A stretch of DNA of 64,000 nt from Rhinopithecus roxellana (GCF_007565055.1 NC_044557.1:69616095-69680094); one strand, 5' to 3'. Numbered from the stretch's first letter, positions 37,203 through 49,861 are shown. Notes: generated from the letters alone by a model not told the origin. A program made the numbers and translations.

Positions 37203-38179
37203 TGGGTTTAAAGAATGCTATGCTTTAAATTCGTGGTTTTACTTAAGTCAGTGGATGTACAGAGGAAATCAGATGTAAGTGATTTATTAAAATATTTTGG
37301 TAAGTCATCTTTACATTTATGCCTATCTTCTTTAGAAACAAAAAGACGTTTTGACAGATATCCATAATTTCAAACAATTTCTATCTTCTGATATTATTTA
37401 TTAAAGTGTTTGGTGTTTGTTAGCAACATCTACCCATTTGCATGGTGGAGTTTTACAAATATCTTTTAGATTTAATAACTTTTTGGCTATGTAAGTATTC
37501 TGATATATAGTCATGAAACGAAAATGATTTTAACGGTTTGAAATTTTTTGTTTGTTTTTAAAGAGAAGCAGTTGACTTCTTGCATCATGTAGCTAATTTG
37601 TATAATTGTGGTCGTTTCTGGGTGTCTGATTCTGCTTTCAGGTATCACAGCATAACTTCTGAATGTATTCATTCAGAACTTCACCAAGTAGGTCATAGGA
37701 ATAAGTGATGAAAAGAAACTCTTTGAGTATTAGGCACTGTATGCTGAGAGGACATGATAAATATACTAACCTTTCTGACCTTTAGTGCTGGAGGCGATAA
37801 CTTTCAGGATCCTTATATGAATTTCAGGAGTTTGTGTGAAATTATCCAAAAATAGCAAAGTAAGTTTTTCTAATAAGAAGAATATTTTATAAGAGTAGTA
37901 TACTATAAGTTGAAAGCAATTTAAAAGTCATTTTCCAATAATTTTTAGAATATTTTGTCCAAAATTAACATATTTACAATATTGAACAACAGAAACTCTT
38001 ACCATCAGTTATGATTTTGTGGTCTTAAAACTGTTTTTTTAACAACAAATTCTAGCCATTTGTTTCATCCAATTTGGCAGTGATTTTATCTCAAGGCAAT
38101 GTTCTCTCATTCATTAAGCCTCTGCCTTACAAACAATTTTATTTTAACATAACAAATGTGTTAAAATGCTTATTCTATT
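37203..38179. other. Unique intronic sequence
   Basis: AT-rich, nothing recognised. Confidence 0.4.
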
Positions 38180-38500
38180 TGTTCATTTTTTGAAGACATT
38201 CTTTCTGATTTCTTAAAGGAAAGGGATGCTGTATGTTGCTTTAGTCCTTTGCCAGTCCTCTCTCTGAGATGCCATTCCTGATTTCCCCAGGTTGCCTTAG
38301 GAGATTTTTTTCCTTACTGGTAAAATTTTATCTTATACCTTCAGCAAACACTTGTTATGTTGAGTCATGATTATCTCACCACTATTAGAATAAGTCACAT
38401 AAGGAAAAAGTCCACATTAGATTCATTTTACATCTTCAGTATTCAGCACTGTGACTGGCATTGTAAATGTTTAACAAATAATTTTGAATAAGTAAATATG
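38180..38500 (+). repeat. L2 LINE 3' fragment
   Basis: Sense L2 landmarks: 'gatgccattcctgatttccc', 'atctcaccactattagaata', 'cagcactgtgactggcattg', 'aaatgtttaacaaataattt'. Confidence 0.65.
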
Positions 38501-39060
38501 TATTTAAGTAAAGTTCAGCTGGATATGATTTTATGAACAAAATAGTCCTGGGAATAATACTACCTTCCGAAATCTGAAGGCATGTATGGTGGGCTATTGT
38601 AGGTCTGTTGATCACACCCCAAATAAGCATATGTAAGGATTCTCTGTTAGGACCACTCCACAGCAAGAAACTACGCTCATGAGTGATAATATCAGCCTGC
38701 CTGCCTTCCTTTCCTCCTCCTTTACTTCTTCAAAATTTGCCATCTCTATACTCCATATTCATGTTGGAAAGGGAAAGATCCAAGGAAAGTGAGAGAAAGG
38801 AGAGGAGAAGACAGAGAAGAAGAAGAACGTATATATGGAACACATTTATAGTTAACTTACTGGGCATGCTGAATGTGTGATATAGACATATTTTACAAGT
38901 TGAAGACAGCGAGGGCATGAGATTTTCTAGTTTGCAATAGCTATGTACAATTTTGCATCAGGTCATTTCTGGAGAAAATGCTATCAATGCAAATGAAAAG
39001 ATGTGGAGTGGTTTTGGTGTCCTTTATACTTGATATTCTTAGGAAGGAAAGCTCACAAAT
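38501..39060. other. Unique intronic sequence
   Basis: A purine-rich patch at 38766-38826 (mostly A and G). Nothing else recognised. Confidence 0.4.
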
Positions 39061-39149
39061 CTTCCCTCCCTCCCTCCTTCCCTCCCTGCCTCCTTCCCTC
39101 CCTTCCTTCCTTCCTTCTTCCTTCCTCTATCTCTTTCTTCTTCTTTTTT
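39061..39149. repeat. CCTT/CCCT-rich tract at an Alu tail
   Basis: Pyrimidine-only run directly preceding the antisense AluJ, in the position of its poly-T head. Probably a mutated and expanded A-tail. Confidence 0.9.
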
Positions 39150-39453
39150 TTCTTTAATTGAGACAGGGGCGCACTCTGTTTTCCAGACTGAAGGGCAGTG
39201 GCACAGTCACCGTTCACTGTAGCCTCCAACTCCTGGGCTTAAGCAATCCCCCAGTCTCAACTTCCTGAGTAGCAGGGACCACAGGCACAAGCCACCACAT
39301 CTGGCTAATTTTTTGTATTATTACTATTATTTTTTGTAGAGATATGGTCTTGCTATGTGACCATGCTGGTCTCAAACTCCTGGGCTCACACAATTATCCT
39401 GCCTTGGCCTCCCAAAGTGCTGGGATTATAGACATGAGCCGTTGCACCCAGCC
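39150..39453 (-). mobile_element. AluJ, antisense
   Basis: Diverged: 'gagacaggggcgcactctgt', 'ctccaactcctgggcttaag', an ATT-rich linker, end 'gttgcacccagcc'. Confidence 0.9.
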
Positions 39454-40142
39454 TAAATGTATCATTTCTTATGCTAGTAATGGCATAATATAATGTCAGT
39501 AAGTGCTTATTCTTCAGAGAAAATATTTAGTTATTAAATATACTAAAATACAACATTAAAAGTCTGATTATAACATGGAGAGAGGGGACTCCATTGTCTT
39601 AAATCAATGAATCTTATAACTTTCTTCTCTCTGAAATTTTTGGGACAGAAATGTAAAATGTTTTGTGAACTCCGACACTCACATCATAAGCTTGCCACCC
39701 TGAGCCCTGTGATGCTTACAGTGTTTTGTTTGTTTAATCTTTCCTACCACCTTACCTCCTTCAAAACTCACCCTGTGGCCCCGTCCTGCAGGCACTCACA
39801 TTCTGCTTTCCAAATTGACTGGCAGCTAATCTTATAAATGAATCCACTGTAATGGCTGCTGATATGATACTGGGTTTGAGGTCAATCCTTTCACCTAGTT
39901 AAGTTGTTATATTTTTTTGAAAGAGGCAGTCTGATAAAATATGAAAGGGTCAGAAAACCAGAATTGGAGTCCTGGTATCACTACTAATTTTGTAACTTAA
40001 ATCAGTCATTTTAGCTTTGAGCTAAATCAATATGATGGAAAAAATTATACCTACTCTTTTTACTTTCTATAGCCCTACCAGGTACAAAGCATTGTGGAGA
40101 TATCTAGAAAGTTGCATGTAGGGAGATTGAAAATACATACAA
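39454..40142. other. Intron with a MIR-like scrap
   Basis: 39950-40020 looks like part of a sense MIR. Otherwise nothing is recognised. Confidence 0.4.
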
Positions 40143-40452
40143 GGCCAGGCGCAGTGGCTCAAGCCTGTAATCCCAGCACTTTGGGAGGCCGAGACAGGCG
40201 GATCACGAGGTCAGGAAATCGAGACCATCCTGGCTAACACGGTGAAACCCCGTCTCTACTAAAAAAAAAACAAAAAAACTAGCCAGGCGATGTGGCGGGC
40301 GCCTGTAGTCCCAGCTACTCAGGAGGCTGAGGCAGGAGAATGGCGTAAACCCCGGAGGTGGAGCGTGTAGTGAGCTGAGATCCGGCCACTGCACTCCAGC
40401 CTGGGCGACAGAGCGAGACTCCGTCTCAAAAAAAAAAAAAAAAAAAAAAAAA
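40143..40452 (+). mobile_element. AluY (Old World monkey type), sense, young
   Basis: 'ggccaggcgcagtggctcaa', 'ctagccaggcgatgtggcgg', 'aatggcgtaaaccccggagg', 'gagatccggccactgcactc', then an A24 tail. Perfect 14-bp duplication 'gaaaatacatacaa' at 40129-40142 and 40453-40466. Confidence 0.96.
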
Positions 40453-40466
40453 GAAAATACATACAA

Positions 40467-42614
40467 ATCACTCTTATAAGGAAGAAAGTGATGAAATGTA
40501 TTAGAGTTAAAAATCACATACTTTGGGAATTCAACAGGAGCAATCACCTCTGAACTTCTGACAAAGGAGAGGCTGTGTGAATCAGGGAAGTGTTCACTGG
40601 AGAATGGCAGATAGACTTCAAAGGATAGCTGGGTTGAAACAAAACACTCATGATGGGTACTTCAAGAAATACACCACACAGCTGAAGCCTTCAGAACACA
40701 AAAAGACTGAGTATGTACTGCACTCAAAACACAGAGTGTCAAGGAGTCTGCTTTTCTTCTCATCAGTCATGTGTCACGTAAGAATATATGCAACTGTGAA
40801 GAAATGCGATTGTTAATCAAACACTCCGGAATGACCAGGAAATGGCTGCAGCGTTCTTCAGCTTTAGAAATGATACTTTTGGAATTATTTTCTGAAATCA
40901 ATAATATTTTCATCAATGTAAGTTCAAACTGTAGAAATTTGCAACTTTGTGCCAAATTATAGCCTATAAGTTAGATCTTTCTATCGACTAAGGCATTTTC
41001 AAACTAAATAAATACATAGTATATTTATTGAAGATGCCACCTGTAAGAGAATTTAGTGCATGACACAGTTAACACTTTAATGTTTAGTACTGTGTAGGAC
41101 TTATTCTCCTAAATTTTGGGATCCGCATCACAGTTTCATAACATATTTAGATATTATATGAGGTGCGCTGGCAGTAGTATTAGGCATGAACTCAAATATC
41201 CTAGGGTCTATATTCATTGTTTATATGTTACATTTTTATTTCTTTATGGTTCTGTTTTCCACTCTATTTTTTAACAAACTCTTTTTAAAGACACATGATA
41301 CTTGTTATACTTGTTCTCTGAGTAAAAATTTAAAAATCTGTAATGGAATTCTACTTCAGACCAGTCTTCTGAACATTTCTATTAGTGAATGAGACTACCT
41401 CACAGTGTACTATTAGCTCCCTGGGTTAGACTGAAATTTTTCCCTTGTCATTTATTCATCTGTCAAATCATTCTGCCATCCTTTGGTTTTATAATATTGT
41501 TACCTAAAAAATCACCTCTTCAGTCCCAACTGGAGCCTCCTGAAGATCTTTACTTCCAGGCAAAACTCATTCTAATCACAACTGAAGTCTAACGATATTT
41601 ACCTGTCGAAGCTTATCAGTACATTTCCTTTCATCTCCAACTGTACCATCTCATCATGTTACAATACATGACCATATCTTGGTTTGTTATAGATATCAAG
41701 CAAACACAGGATCTAGCACATCTACAAACAAACAAGTATATGTGATTGTTAAATATCAGCAATAACTTGTGATAAGTTCTCTTATAAGTGAATTATCTTC
41801 TTCTAAATTAGTGACTGCAGTCTCTGAAAAGCAGACAGTTTTAACAGACTACATGTTGACTAAATAAATAAATAAATGACGTTGATTGACTAAATTTAGA
41901 TCCATAAATATCAATGAGTTCTATTGATGTTCTATACTGTGTTCTTTAAAAATTATTTCTTCCTATCTTGTCATCAGACAGGATCAATAGTTGATTTTTA
42001 CCCTGTTTCTTCTTTGGAGTTTTTCCTCCTGGAGAAAAACACACCTTCTCTGACCTGTACTCTTCATGGACTGACCTTTCTCTGGCCCTCCTGCTGGTAG
42101 ACTGACTTTTAGCTGCTGCACATCCTACTGCTGTTTCCTGTGCCTGCTAGCCAAGTACTCTTCCAAGATGATTCCCCCCTAACTGGAGCTCCCAAAACAT
42201 AACCTCCCTCTGTTTCTTCACGTTTGGATCAGGAAGTGGTATCAGGTCAGCTGTGACACGGAATGTTGTCTAGAAGGTCAGGGAGGGTTTCTGGCAGCAA
42301 AGAAGCACACTGTGCCAGGTTTCTTGAACGAAAGAGTGGTGACCTGCTCCCTCCCACTCAACTTCTAGCAGCTGAAAAGTCTCCAACGACCACAGCTACA
42401 CCTTCTAATGACTTTTCCGAACATTTGCAAGAGCTAGTCACACTTCAGGTGAATATTTTCAGACACCTGGGATGAGCTGTTTCTTTGTTCATATAAATAG
42501 ACTATAGAGCAAAGGGCAAAATATGGCAATTTCTTTCTCCCAACCTTGAACATGGCCTCTGAATATAAAGCTTATTTTGTATGCAACGATGTAAGTGAAG
42601 GTTTTCTAGTATTT
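40467..42614. other. Intron; GC-richer unidentified block at 42030-42480
   Basis: 40467-42000 holds nothing I recognise. 42030-42480 differs from its neighbours: higher GC, few AT runs, and a 70-codon open frame at 42263-42475 with a non-random-looking peptide (MLSRRSGRVSGSKEAH). I cannot place it in a gene or a repeat family. Confidence 0.35.
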
Positions 42615-42639
42615 CATGGTGGTTTTTTCAGGGTTTTTA

Positions 42640-45011
42640 ATTTATTTTTATTTTTTACTTTTTCTTATTATTTTACTTTAAGTTCTAGGGTACATGTGCA
42701 CAACGTGTAGGTTTGTTACATATGTATACATGTGCCATATTGGTGTGCTGTACCCATTAACTCATCATTTACATTAGGTATATCTCCTAATGCTATCCCT
42801 ACCCCCTTCCCCCACCCCCCGGCAGGCCCCAGTGTGTGATGTTCCCCACCCTGTGTCCATGTGTTCTCATTGTTCAATTCCCACCTATGAGTGAGAACAT
42901 GCAGTGTTTGATTTTCTGTCCTTGCGATAGTTTGCTCAGAATGATGGTTTCCAGCTTCATCCATGTCCCTATAAAGGACATGAACTCATCCTTTTTTATG
43001 GCTGCATAGTATTCCATGGTGTATATGTGCCACATTTTCTTAATCCAGTCTATCATTGATGGACATTTGGGTTGGTTCCAAGTCTTTGCTGTTGTGAATA
43101 GTGCCACAATAAAAATACGTGTGCATGTGTCTTTATGGCAGCGTGATTTGTAATCCTTTGGGTATATGCCCAGTAATGGGATGGCCGGGTTGAATGGTAT
43201 TTCTAGTTCTAGATCCTTGAGGAATCACCACAGTGTTTTCCACAATGGTTGAACTAGTTTACAGTCCCACCACCAGTGTAAAAGTGTTCCTATTTCTCCA
43301 CATCCTCTCTAGCACCTGCTGTTTACTGACTTTTTAATGATCGCCATTCTAACTGGTGTGAGATGGTATCTCATCGTGGTTTTGATTTGCATTTCTCTGA
43401 TGGCCAGTGATGATGAGCATTTTTTCATGTGTCTGTTGGCTGCATAAATGTCTTCTTTTGAGAACTGTCTGTTAATATCCTTCACCCACTTTTTGATGGG
43501 GTTGTTTGATTTTTTTTTTTTTTTTGTAAATTTGTTTGAGTTTTTTGTAGATTCTGGATATTAGCCCTTTGTCAGATGGGTAGATTGTAAAAATCTTCTC
43601 CCATTCTGTAGGTTGCCTGTTCACTCTGATGGTAGTTTCTTTTGCTGTGCAGAAGCTCTTTAGTTTAATTAGATCCCATTTGTCAATTTTGGCTTTTGTT
43701 GCCCTTGCTTTTGATGTTTTAGACATGAAGTCCTTGCTCATGCCTATGTCCTGAATGGTGTTGCCTAGATTTTCTTCTAGGGTTTTTATGGTTTTAGGTC
43801 TAACATTTAAGTCTCTAATCCATCTTGAATTGATTTTTGTATAAGGTGTAAGGAAGGGATCCAATTTCAGCTTTCTACGTATGGCTAGCCAGTTTTCCCA
43901 GCACCATTTATTGAATAGAGAATCCTTGCCCCATTTCTTGTTTTTGTGAGGTTTGTCAAAGATCAGATGGTTGTAGATGTGTGGTATTATTTCCAAGGGC
44001 TCTATTCTGTTCCATTGGTCTATATCTCTGTTTTGGTACCAGTACCATGCTGTTTTGGTTACTGTAGACTTGTAGTATAATTTGAAGTCAGTTAGTGTGA
44101 TGCCTCCAGCTTTGTTCTTTTGGCTTAGGATTGTCTTGCTAATGCAGGCACTTTTTTGGTTCCACATGAACTTTAAAGTAGTTTTTTCCAATTCTGTGAA
44201 GAAAGTCACTGGTAGCTTGATGGGGATGGCATTCAGTGTAAAAATTACCTTGGGCAGTATGGCCATTTTCACAATATTGATTCTTCCTATCCTTGAGCAT
44301 GGAATGTTATTCCATTGTTTGTGTCCTCTTTTATTTCCCTGAGCAGTGGTTTGTAGTTCTCCGTAAAGAGGTCCTTTCCATCCCTTGTAAGTTGGATTCC
44401 TAGGTATTTTATTCTCTTTGAAGCAATTGTGAATGGGAGTTCACTCATGATTTGGCTCTCCGTCTGTTATTGGTGTATAGGAATGCTTGTGATTTTTGCA
44501 CATTGATTTTGTATCCTGAGACTTTGCTGAAGATGCTTATCAGCTTAAGGAGATTTTGGGCTGAGACGATGGGGTTTTCTAAACATACAATCGTGTCATC
44601 CGCGAACAGGGACAATTTGACTACCTCTTTTGCTAATTGAATACCTTTTATTTCTTTCTCTTGCCTGATGGCCCTGGCGAGAACTTCCAACACCATGTTG
44701 AACGGGAGTGGTGAGAGAGGGCATCCCTGTCTTGTGTTAGTTTTCAAAGGGAATGCTTCCAGTTTTTGCCCATTCAGTATGATATTGGCTGTGGGTTTGT
44801 CATAAATAGCTCTTATTATTTTGAGATATGTCCCATCAATACCTAGTTTATTGAGAGTTTTTAGCCCGAAGGGCTGTTGAATTTTGTCAAAGGCCTTTTC
44901 TGCATCTATTGAAATAATCATGTGGTTTTTGTCTTTGGTTCTGTTTATATGTTGGATTACGTTTATTGATTTGCATATGTTGAACCAGCCTTGCATCCCA
45001 GGGATGAAGCC
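42640..45011 (-). mobile_element. 5'-truncated L1 (L1PA-type), antisense
   Basis: About 2.37 kb. The left edge is a T-rich tail plus the L1 3' UTR terminus ('ttctagggtacatgtgcaca'), a C-rich (minus-strand G-rich) tract at 42800-42834, then ORF2 in reverse up to 'gggatgaagcc' at 45001-45011. There it stops abruptly inside the RT domain and meets Alu sequence. Confidence 0.94.
42874..45011 (-). pseudogene. Partial L1 ORF2 (RT C-terminal half and Cys-rich end)
   Basis: Starts within the RT domain (GFIPGMQGWFNI region), passes the FADD box at 44595-44606 and runs to the normal C-terminus at 42874. Frame is lost around 44310-44440 and again downstream of 43500, where a T14 run interrupts. It lacks the endonuclease and the RT N-terminus entirely. 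Confidence 0.92.
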
Positions 45012-45284
45012 AAAATGGATCTGACTCTGTCACCCTCGCTGGAGTGCAGTGACACACCTGTAGTCCTTGACCTCCCAGGGCTCAAGCAATCCTCCCTCTT
45101 TAGCCTCCTGAGTAGTTGGGACTACAGGCTCATGCCCCCAACCTGGCTAATTTTTCTATTTTTTTGTAAAGACAGGGTTTTGCCATATTGCCGGAGCTAG
45201 TCTTGGACTCCTGAGCTCAAGCAGTCCACCCTCCTTGGCCCCCCAAATTGCTGGGATTACAGACATGAGCCATCATACCTGGCC
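45012..45284 (-). mobile_element. AluJ-like Alu, antisense, split from its tail by the L1
   Basis: 'tctgactctgtcaccctcgc', AluJ-like 'cttgacctcccagggctcaa', end 'catcatacctggcc'. It has no poly-T head of its own; the L1 5' end abuts its 3' end. 'catggtgttgttttt' after it at 45285 resembles 'catggtggtttttt' at 42615, on the other side of the L1. Confidence 0.85.
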
Positions 45285-45300
45285 CATGGTGTTGTTTTTA

Positions 45301-47990
45301 AAAACGCTTAGAATTTTCTGTTTCATTATTACTACTACCCACATATTTCATCTCCTCTATTTCTCTATAATGAAAATGACAATTGGAAAGTTTCAGTGGG
45401 CCTTAAGATAGAAAGAATAACCTGTCTCAGAATGAATCCTTAAGACCAACCAGAATAATAAGGTAAAAGGTTCCTGAGTTTGTAATATATGTCAATATTT
45501 GGTAGCATACAAATGTAAATTTGCTTCTTATATGATGCTGTACACATTGATTTCTATGACTTTTTAGAAACTGTAGCCAAAGAGAGCATTTTGCATTTTT
45601 GAGAAATACAGTAATTTTACTCTAGGTTTTAGACCATTACAGTGTGTTGTGTTAGAGTTTTTAGGTACTGAATTCGTCGCATGAAAAGGGAATGTTTCTA
45701 TTTTGCCACCACCATTATGTTATCTTTACCAGTGCAATTACAAGCTAATTCAGTGCTCTTTGTGTTGGACTAATAGCTTCTGATTCGCTGCTGTCACCCA
45801 GTACCTCCTCATGCTCTTTCAATACCATCTGCAGTGCCCCCAGCACTTACCTAGAGTGAGCATTTTTCTCTAAGGAGAGACTCATCTTTGGCAAATCATT
45901 AATGGAACATCAAAAAGATCCCATCTGTTAGAGTTACATATGGCTAAGATCAGAATTATCAAATATCTCATTTTTTCTTTATTCCCTTTTTCTTTTTTTC
46001 CTTTCTTATCCACACAATAAATGTAGTTGTCAGCAGGATAAGTTCATGCGCCGGATAAGGTCACAATTTCATTTAGTGACAACTTCCAACAGTAGGAACT
46101 TACAAGGTTCGATTTATTAAAGAGTCAGAAGGGATAAGATCACTGCATGGCCAGCCTGATTTATCAGGGTTTGACTGGAGTACTTGAATAGGGAACATCG
46201 TATTTCAAGTTTATGTACAAAACTGTAGTTTAGTATGTGTTGTGACTGTATGACTCAAACATGGAGAAGGAAAATTAGAAAAAGTATCTCTATAAGGCAA
46301 TTTGTAGTCACCAACCAAGAACAGTCATTTCCTAAGCCAAACCATGCTTAGAAATGGATCAATACAGCGTAATATAAATGGTGCTATTTGTCTCAAAATG
46401 CAGATGAAATGTGGTTATTAACGCCTGAGGAAACACACAGTGGCAAGACTGCAGTTTGGCTGTTAAGATAATCAGCAGTGAAATGATCTAACCCTCTTAT
46501 GTATGTAGCAGGCAGCTGTCAAATGGTTAAACCATAAAATAGCAAGAGCTCTGCCATACTTCAGCCACCTTGGCTGACTTTGAAAATGTTTGGAGATTTT
46601 TAGAATCTTTGAGTGCTTTTTGAACTCAGCATGACTTCGGGGCTGTCCATGTTTGATACCATGATGCATAATGTCTTCCAACCATGAAGCAAATATAAAT
46701 ATGGGTTCTGACACTATAGCCTTCTGCTATAGTATGGTCTGATAAATATTATGAGCTAATTCATGTGATCTGCTTTAAAATTTGGTTATATATTTAAAAC
46801 CAAGTTCAAACCAACCAGAATTGTACTTTCAGCTAATGCAATATGATCTTCTGTCGTCTCATTTACATGCAACTATGTCCTATGAAATCTGAGCCTTGAG
46901 TTAAGGGATGTTCTGTAAATACCTTATATGTTTATATCATCAACTTAATGCTGAATTCAGGTGAAGCATGATTGCTGATAACTATTCTAAAAGACTTACA
47001 TCTGTCTGTTCCCCTTTGGTGTGCTACTATGTTCATATCCTTTGCTTTCTAAAGAGGCATCAAAAAGAGCATATTAAAAAAATACAATGTCTTGATAGCA
47101 CTTTCAAAGAAAAAGTATTTGAGGGCATCTCTGGTGATTTTAAGTATTTCTCTCCACCAGTGAATTTCTTTTATTTAGGCCAAAAAGTGGGTTGATATTT
47201 TTAAAAAGCTGTGGGATGTTTGGTAGTGATTTCTGACTTAGGGCCTTTTTTTTTAAGTGAAGCTATCATAAGTCTTTGAGTAATCACAGACTTTTAAAAG
47301 TATGCATTATCAAGAAGATAAGAGAAACAGCCCTGAGCACTAACAATATTATCTTTTACCAAAATTGATTAGTCCGTCCTATATGTCTCAAATATTTTCT
47401 GTGAACTTACCCAGCATGTTAAAAAATCAGGCTTCTTTTTGAAGAATAGCTGCAAAAATATGAACTGGGCAGAGAAGAACATTTTTTACTTTTTCATCCC
47501 TCTCCATATTCTACAGATGAGGTAATGTAGGTGAACGTATTACATAGAAGGTTGAACAAGTGAAATGGTTGCTTGTTGTAATACAAAGAGCAGATACATA
47601 TTAAGACAACTCTCTTTTGTTTCCAAAAATCAACTTCAACTATACTGAAATTGAGATACATCGTATCATCAAAATTTTCATCCCATCAATTGTGTTCCAT
47701 TTGTATTTTTCAAATATCATCTGTCACAAACTCTATTAATTACCAGGGAATAAAAGAATTTTTAAAGAAATTTATAGATTAAAATGTTTATGTTTCTGTT
47801 GAGGTGAAATACATTATCAAGGAGAAACCTACTAGGGAATAATTTAATGCAAAACTGTGTGATATTGGACTATAAATGCAATGGGAGTATTAGGGAAGAA
47901 AATTTCAGTTTTCTCTAGAATTCAGAGAAGCTGAATAGCTTTGGGCTTGACCTTGTAACATTAAAAGGGTCTATTAAGGCAGGCAGGAAT
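45301..47990. other. Mostly unique intronic sequence
   Basis: About 2.7 kb with little recognisable repeat content. A reverse MIR-like scrap lies near 47505-47570. No splice-bounded coding segment or RNA gene seen. Confidence 0.4.
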
Positions 47991-48540
47991 AGGGTGTGTC
48001 TGCCAGATAGCAGGAACCATTCTCAGAAAGTTATGGGGGAGCTAAACTGGAGATAAGGAGGAATAGATGGGGAAGAAGGCTTTTTTGACTGGAGGGAAGA
48101 ACACATTTGGGAGAGCAGTAGAACGCATGAGTTAGGCAAATATTGTGGAGCAGTATGGGTGATATTAAAATTCAGGCAGATATGTTCAGTTTGGGATGGC
48201 CAAGAAGTAGCTAGTGAAGGAACTTGCATAAATGGGTAACATGATGAAAGTGGAGTTTTGATCAGTTTATCCTGGCAGAGATTTGGAACCTGAATTGGAG
48301 CTGTAGAATCAATTGAGGCTGGTGGGTTGTCTTCATCTGAGTTGATTAAAACCTTAAAAATGCTGATAAGAAGGGTGAATCCAACAGCCAATGGAAAAGA
48401 AAATAAGTCAGGATATGAGGAGTGATTTGGATAAAGGTGACAAAGAGGGAATGTGACCACAGGCAGACATCAATGAATGGTTGGATGTGATGATGGAAGT
48501 ATATGGACATGCTCTTAGAATTCTTCAATTTCTTTTTGGT
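47991..48540. repeat. Ancient mid-repetitive element, family unassigned
   Basis: Phrases such as 'gagcagtatgggtgatatta', 'gtaacatgatgaaagtggag' and 'tttatcctggcagagatttg' recall a widespread old mammalian repeat. The minus-strand 145-codon open frame at 48023-48460 lies inside and matches no protein I know. Confidence 0.3.
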
Positions 48541-48554
48541 GAAGTAGTAAATAT

Positions 48555-48690
48555 TTATCAGATACTTTGCATATTGTTAATCCTCACAGCAACCTTTTTA
48601 GAAAACTATTGCAGTTTCTACTTTGCATGCAGAAACTGAAGTTCAAAGGATTAGGTAACTTGCTAAGGATCACATGGCTTATTACAGTTA
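48555..48690 (-). repeat. MIR-like ancient SINE
   Basis: Reverse MIR: 'gttaatcctcacagcaacct', 'catgcagaaactgaagttca', 'aggtaacttgctaaggatca'. Confidence 0.6.
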
Positions 48691-48812
48691 CTCTTCTCTC
48701 ATTCAATTGTGAACCCATTCCAGCGTGTATCCTGGTCTACCATTTTACAAAACTCCTTTCACTCCAAATACCTGTGACCACCATCTCATCCAAAGGAATC
48801 TTTCCAGTTCTT

Positions 48813-48935
48813 CCCTTCCCCTTTTCCTTCCAATTTTCCTTCCAATCTTCCTTCCTTCCTTCCTTCCTTCCTTCCTTCCTTCCTTCCTTCCTTCCTTCCT
48901 TCCTTCCTTCCTTCTTTCCTTCCTCTTTCTTCCTT
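48813..48935. repeat. (CCTT)n microsatellite derived from an Alu tail
   Basis: Starts immediately after the left target duplication 'tccagttctt' (48803-48812) and runs into the antisense Alu head. The core 48850-48913 is almost pure CCTT. Confidence 0.95.
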
Positions 48936-49206
48936 TGACAGAGTCTTGTTCTGTCACCCAGACTGGAGTGCAGTGGCGCGATCTTGGTTCACTGCAACCT
49001 CTGCCTCCCATATTCAAGCAGTTCTTTTGCCTCAGCCTCCCGAGTAGCTGGGATTGCAGACATGCACCACCACGCCCAGCTAATATTTGCAGTTTTAATA
49101 CAGACGAGGTTTCACCATGTTGACCAAGCTGGTCTCAAGATGGTGATCCAATCACCTCGGCCTCCCAAAGTGCTAGTATTACAGGCATGAGCCACCATGC
49201 CTGGCC
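48936..49206 (-). mobile_element. AluS, antisense
   Basis: 'gacagagtcttgttctgtca' to 'gccaccatgcctggcc'. Right duplication 'tccagttctt' at 49207-49216 pairs with 48803-48812 on the far side of the microsatellite. About 20 nt are missing near 49135 in the left arm. Confidence 0.93.
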
Positions 49207-49216
49207 TCCAGTTCTT

Positions 49217-49552
49217 TTCTTACTTACATATATTTTCAGATTCCTTGATTGATTCCCCTCTCCTTCAAATTCTCAATCAACCCCTTGGTGTCTATGGTAC
49301 TATATCCAATTTCTTTTCTATGTCTCTTGCCAGTTCTCCTAAAGTTTCTATGCCTATTCCTTCATCACTATGCCTTTGAAGGTCTTTAGAATTCTGTCCT
49401 AGGTCTTCTTATTTATCATGATATACTCTTTAATCCTATGGTTTGTATTACCATATACAAGGTGGTTTTTAAATTTCTGAATAAATGCCAAGACCTTGCT
49501 TCTAGTTAAGACCTTGCTTCTGGGCCCCAGGCCTATACTTGCCTACCTAAAA
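49217..49552 (+). repeat. L2-like fragment (weak)
   Basis: 'gaattctgtcctaggtcttc' and 'actctttaatcctatggttt' fit the L2 LINE interior read on +. Boundaries uncertain. It appears to have been interrupted by the two Alus. Confidence 0.4.
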
Positions 49553-49566
49553 TCACCTATTGCCTT

Positions 49567-49567
<1 letters not shown>

Positions 49568-49619
<52 letters not shown>

Positions 49620-49847
49620 AGACGGAGTCTTGCTCATTCCCCCAGGCTGGAGTGCAGTGGTGCTATCTTGGCTCACTGCAAGCTCCGCCTCCTGGGTTCA
49701 CACTATTCTGCTGCCTCAGCCTCCCGAGTAGCTGGCACTTCAGGTTTCACCAGGTTAGCCAGGATGGTGTCAATCTCCTGACCTCGTGATCCGCCCGTCT
49801 CGGCTCCTCAAAGTGTTGGGATTACAGGCGTGAGCCACCACACCTGG
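49568..49847 (-). mobile_element. Alu (AluS/Y), antisense, T51 tail, internal deletion
   Basis: 51 uninterrupted Ts (49568-49618), 'gagacggagtcttgctcatt', then 'gtagctggcacttcaggttt', where about 60 nt of the left-arm/linker region are missing, end 'gccaccacacctgg'. Duplications 'tcacctattgcctt' (49553) and 'tcacctattacctt' (49848). Confidence 0.94.
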
Positions 49848-49861
49848 TCACCTATTACCTT

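Noticed and set aside
48023..48460. 145-codon minus-strand frame
   Set aside because: Lies over an old interspersed-repeat-like region, with no recognised protein and no supporting signals.
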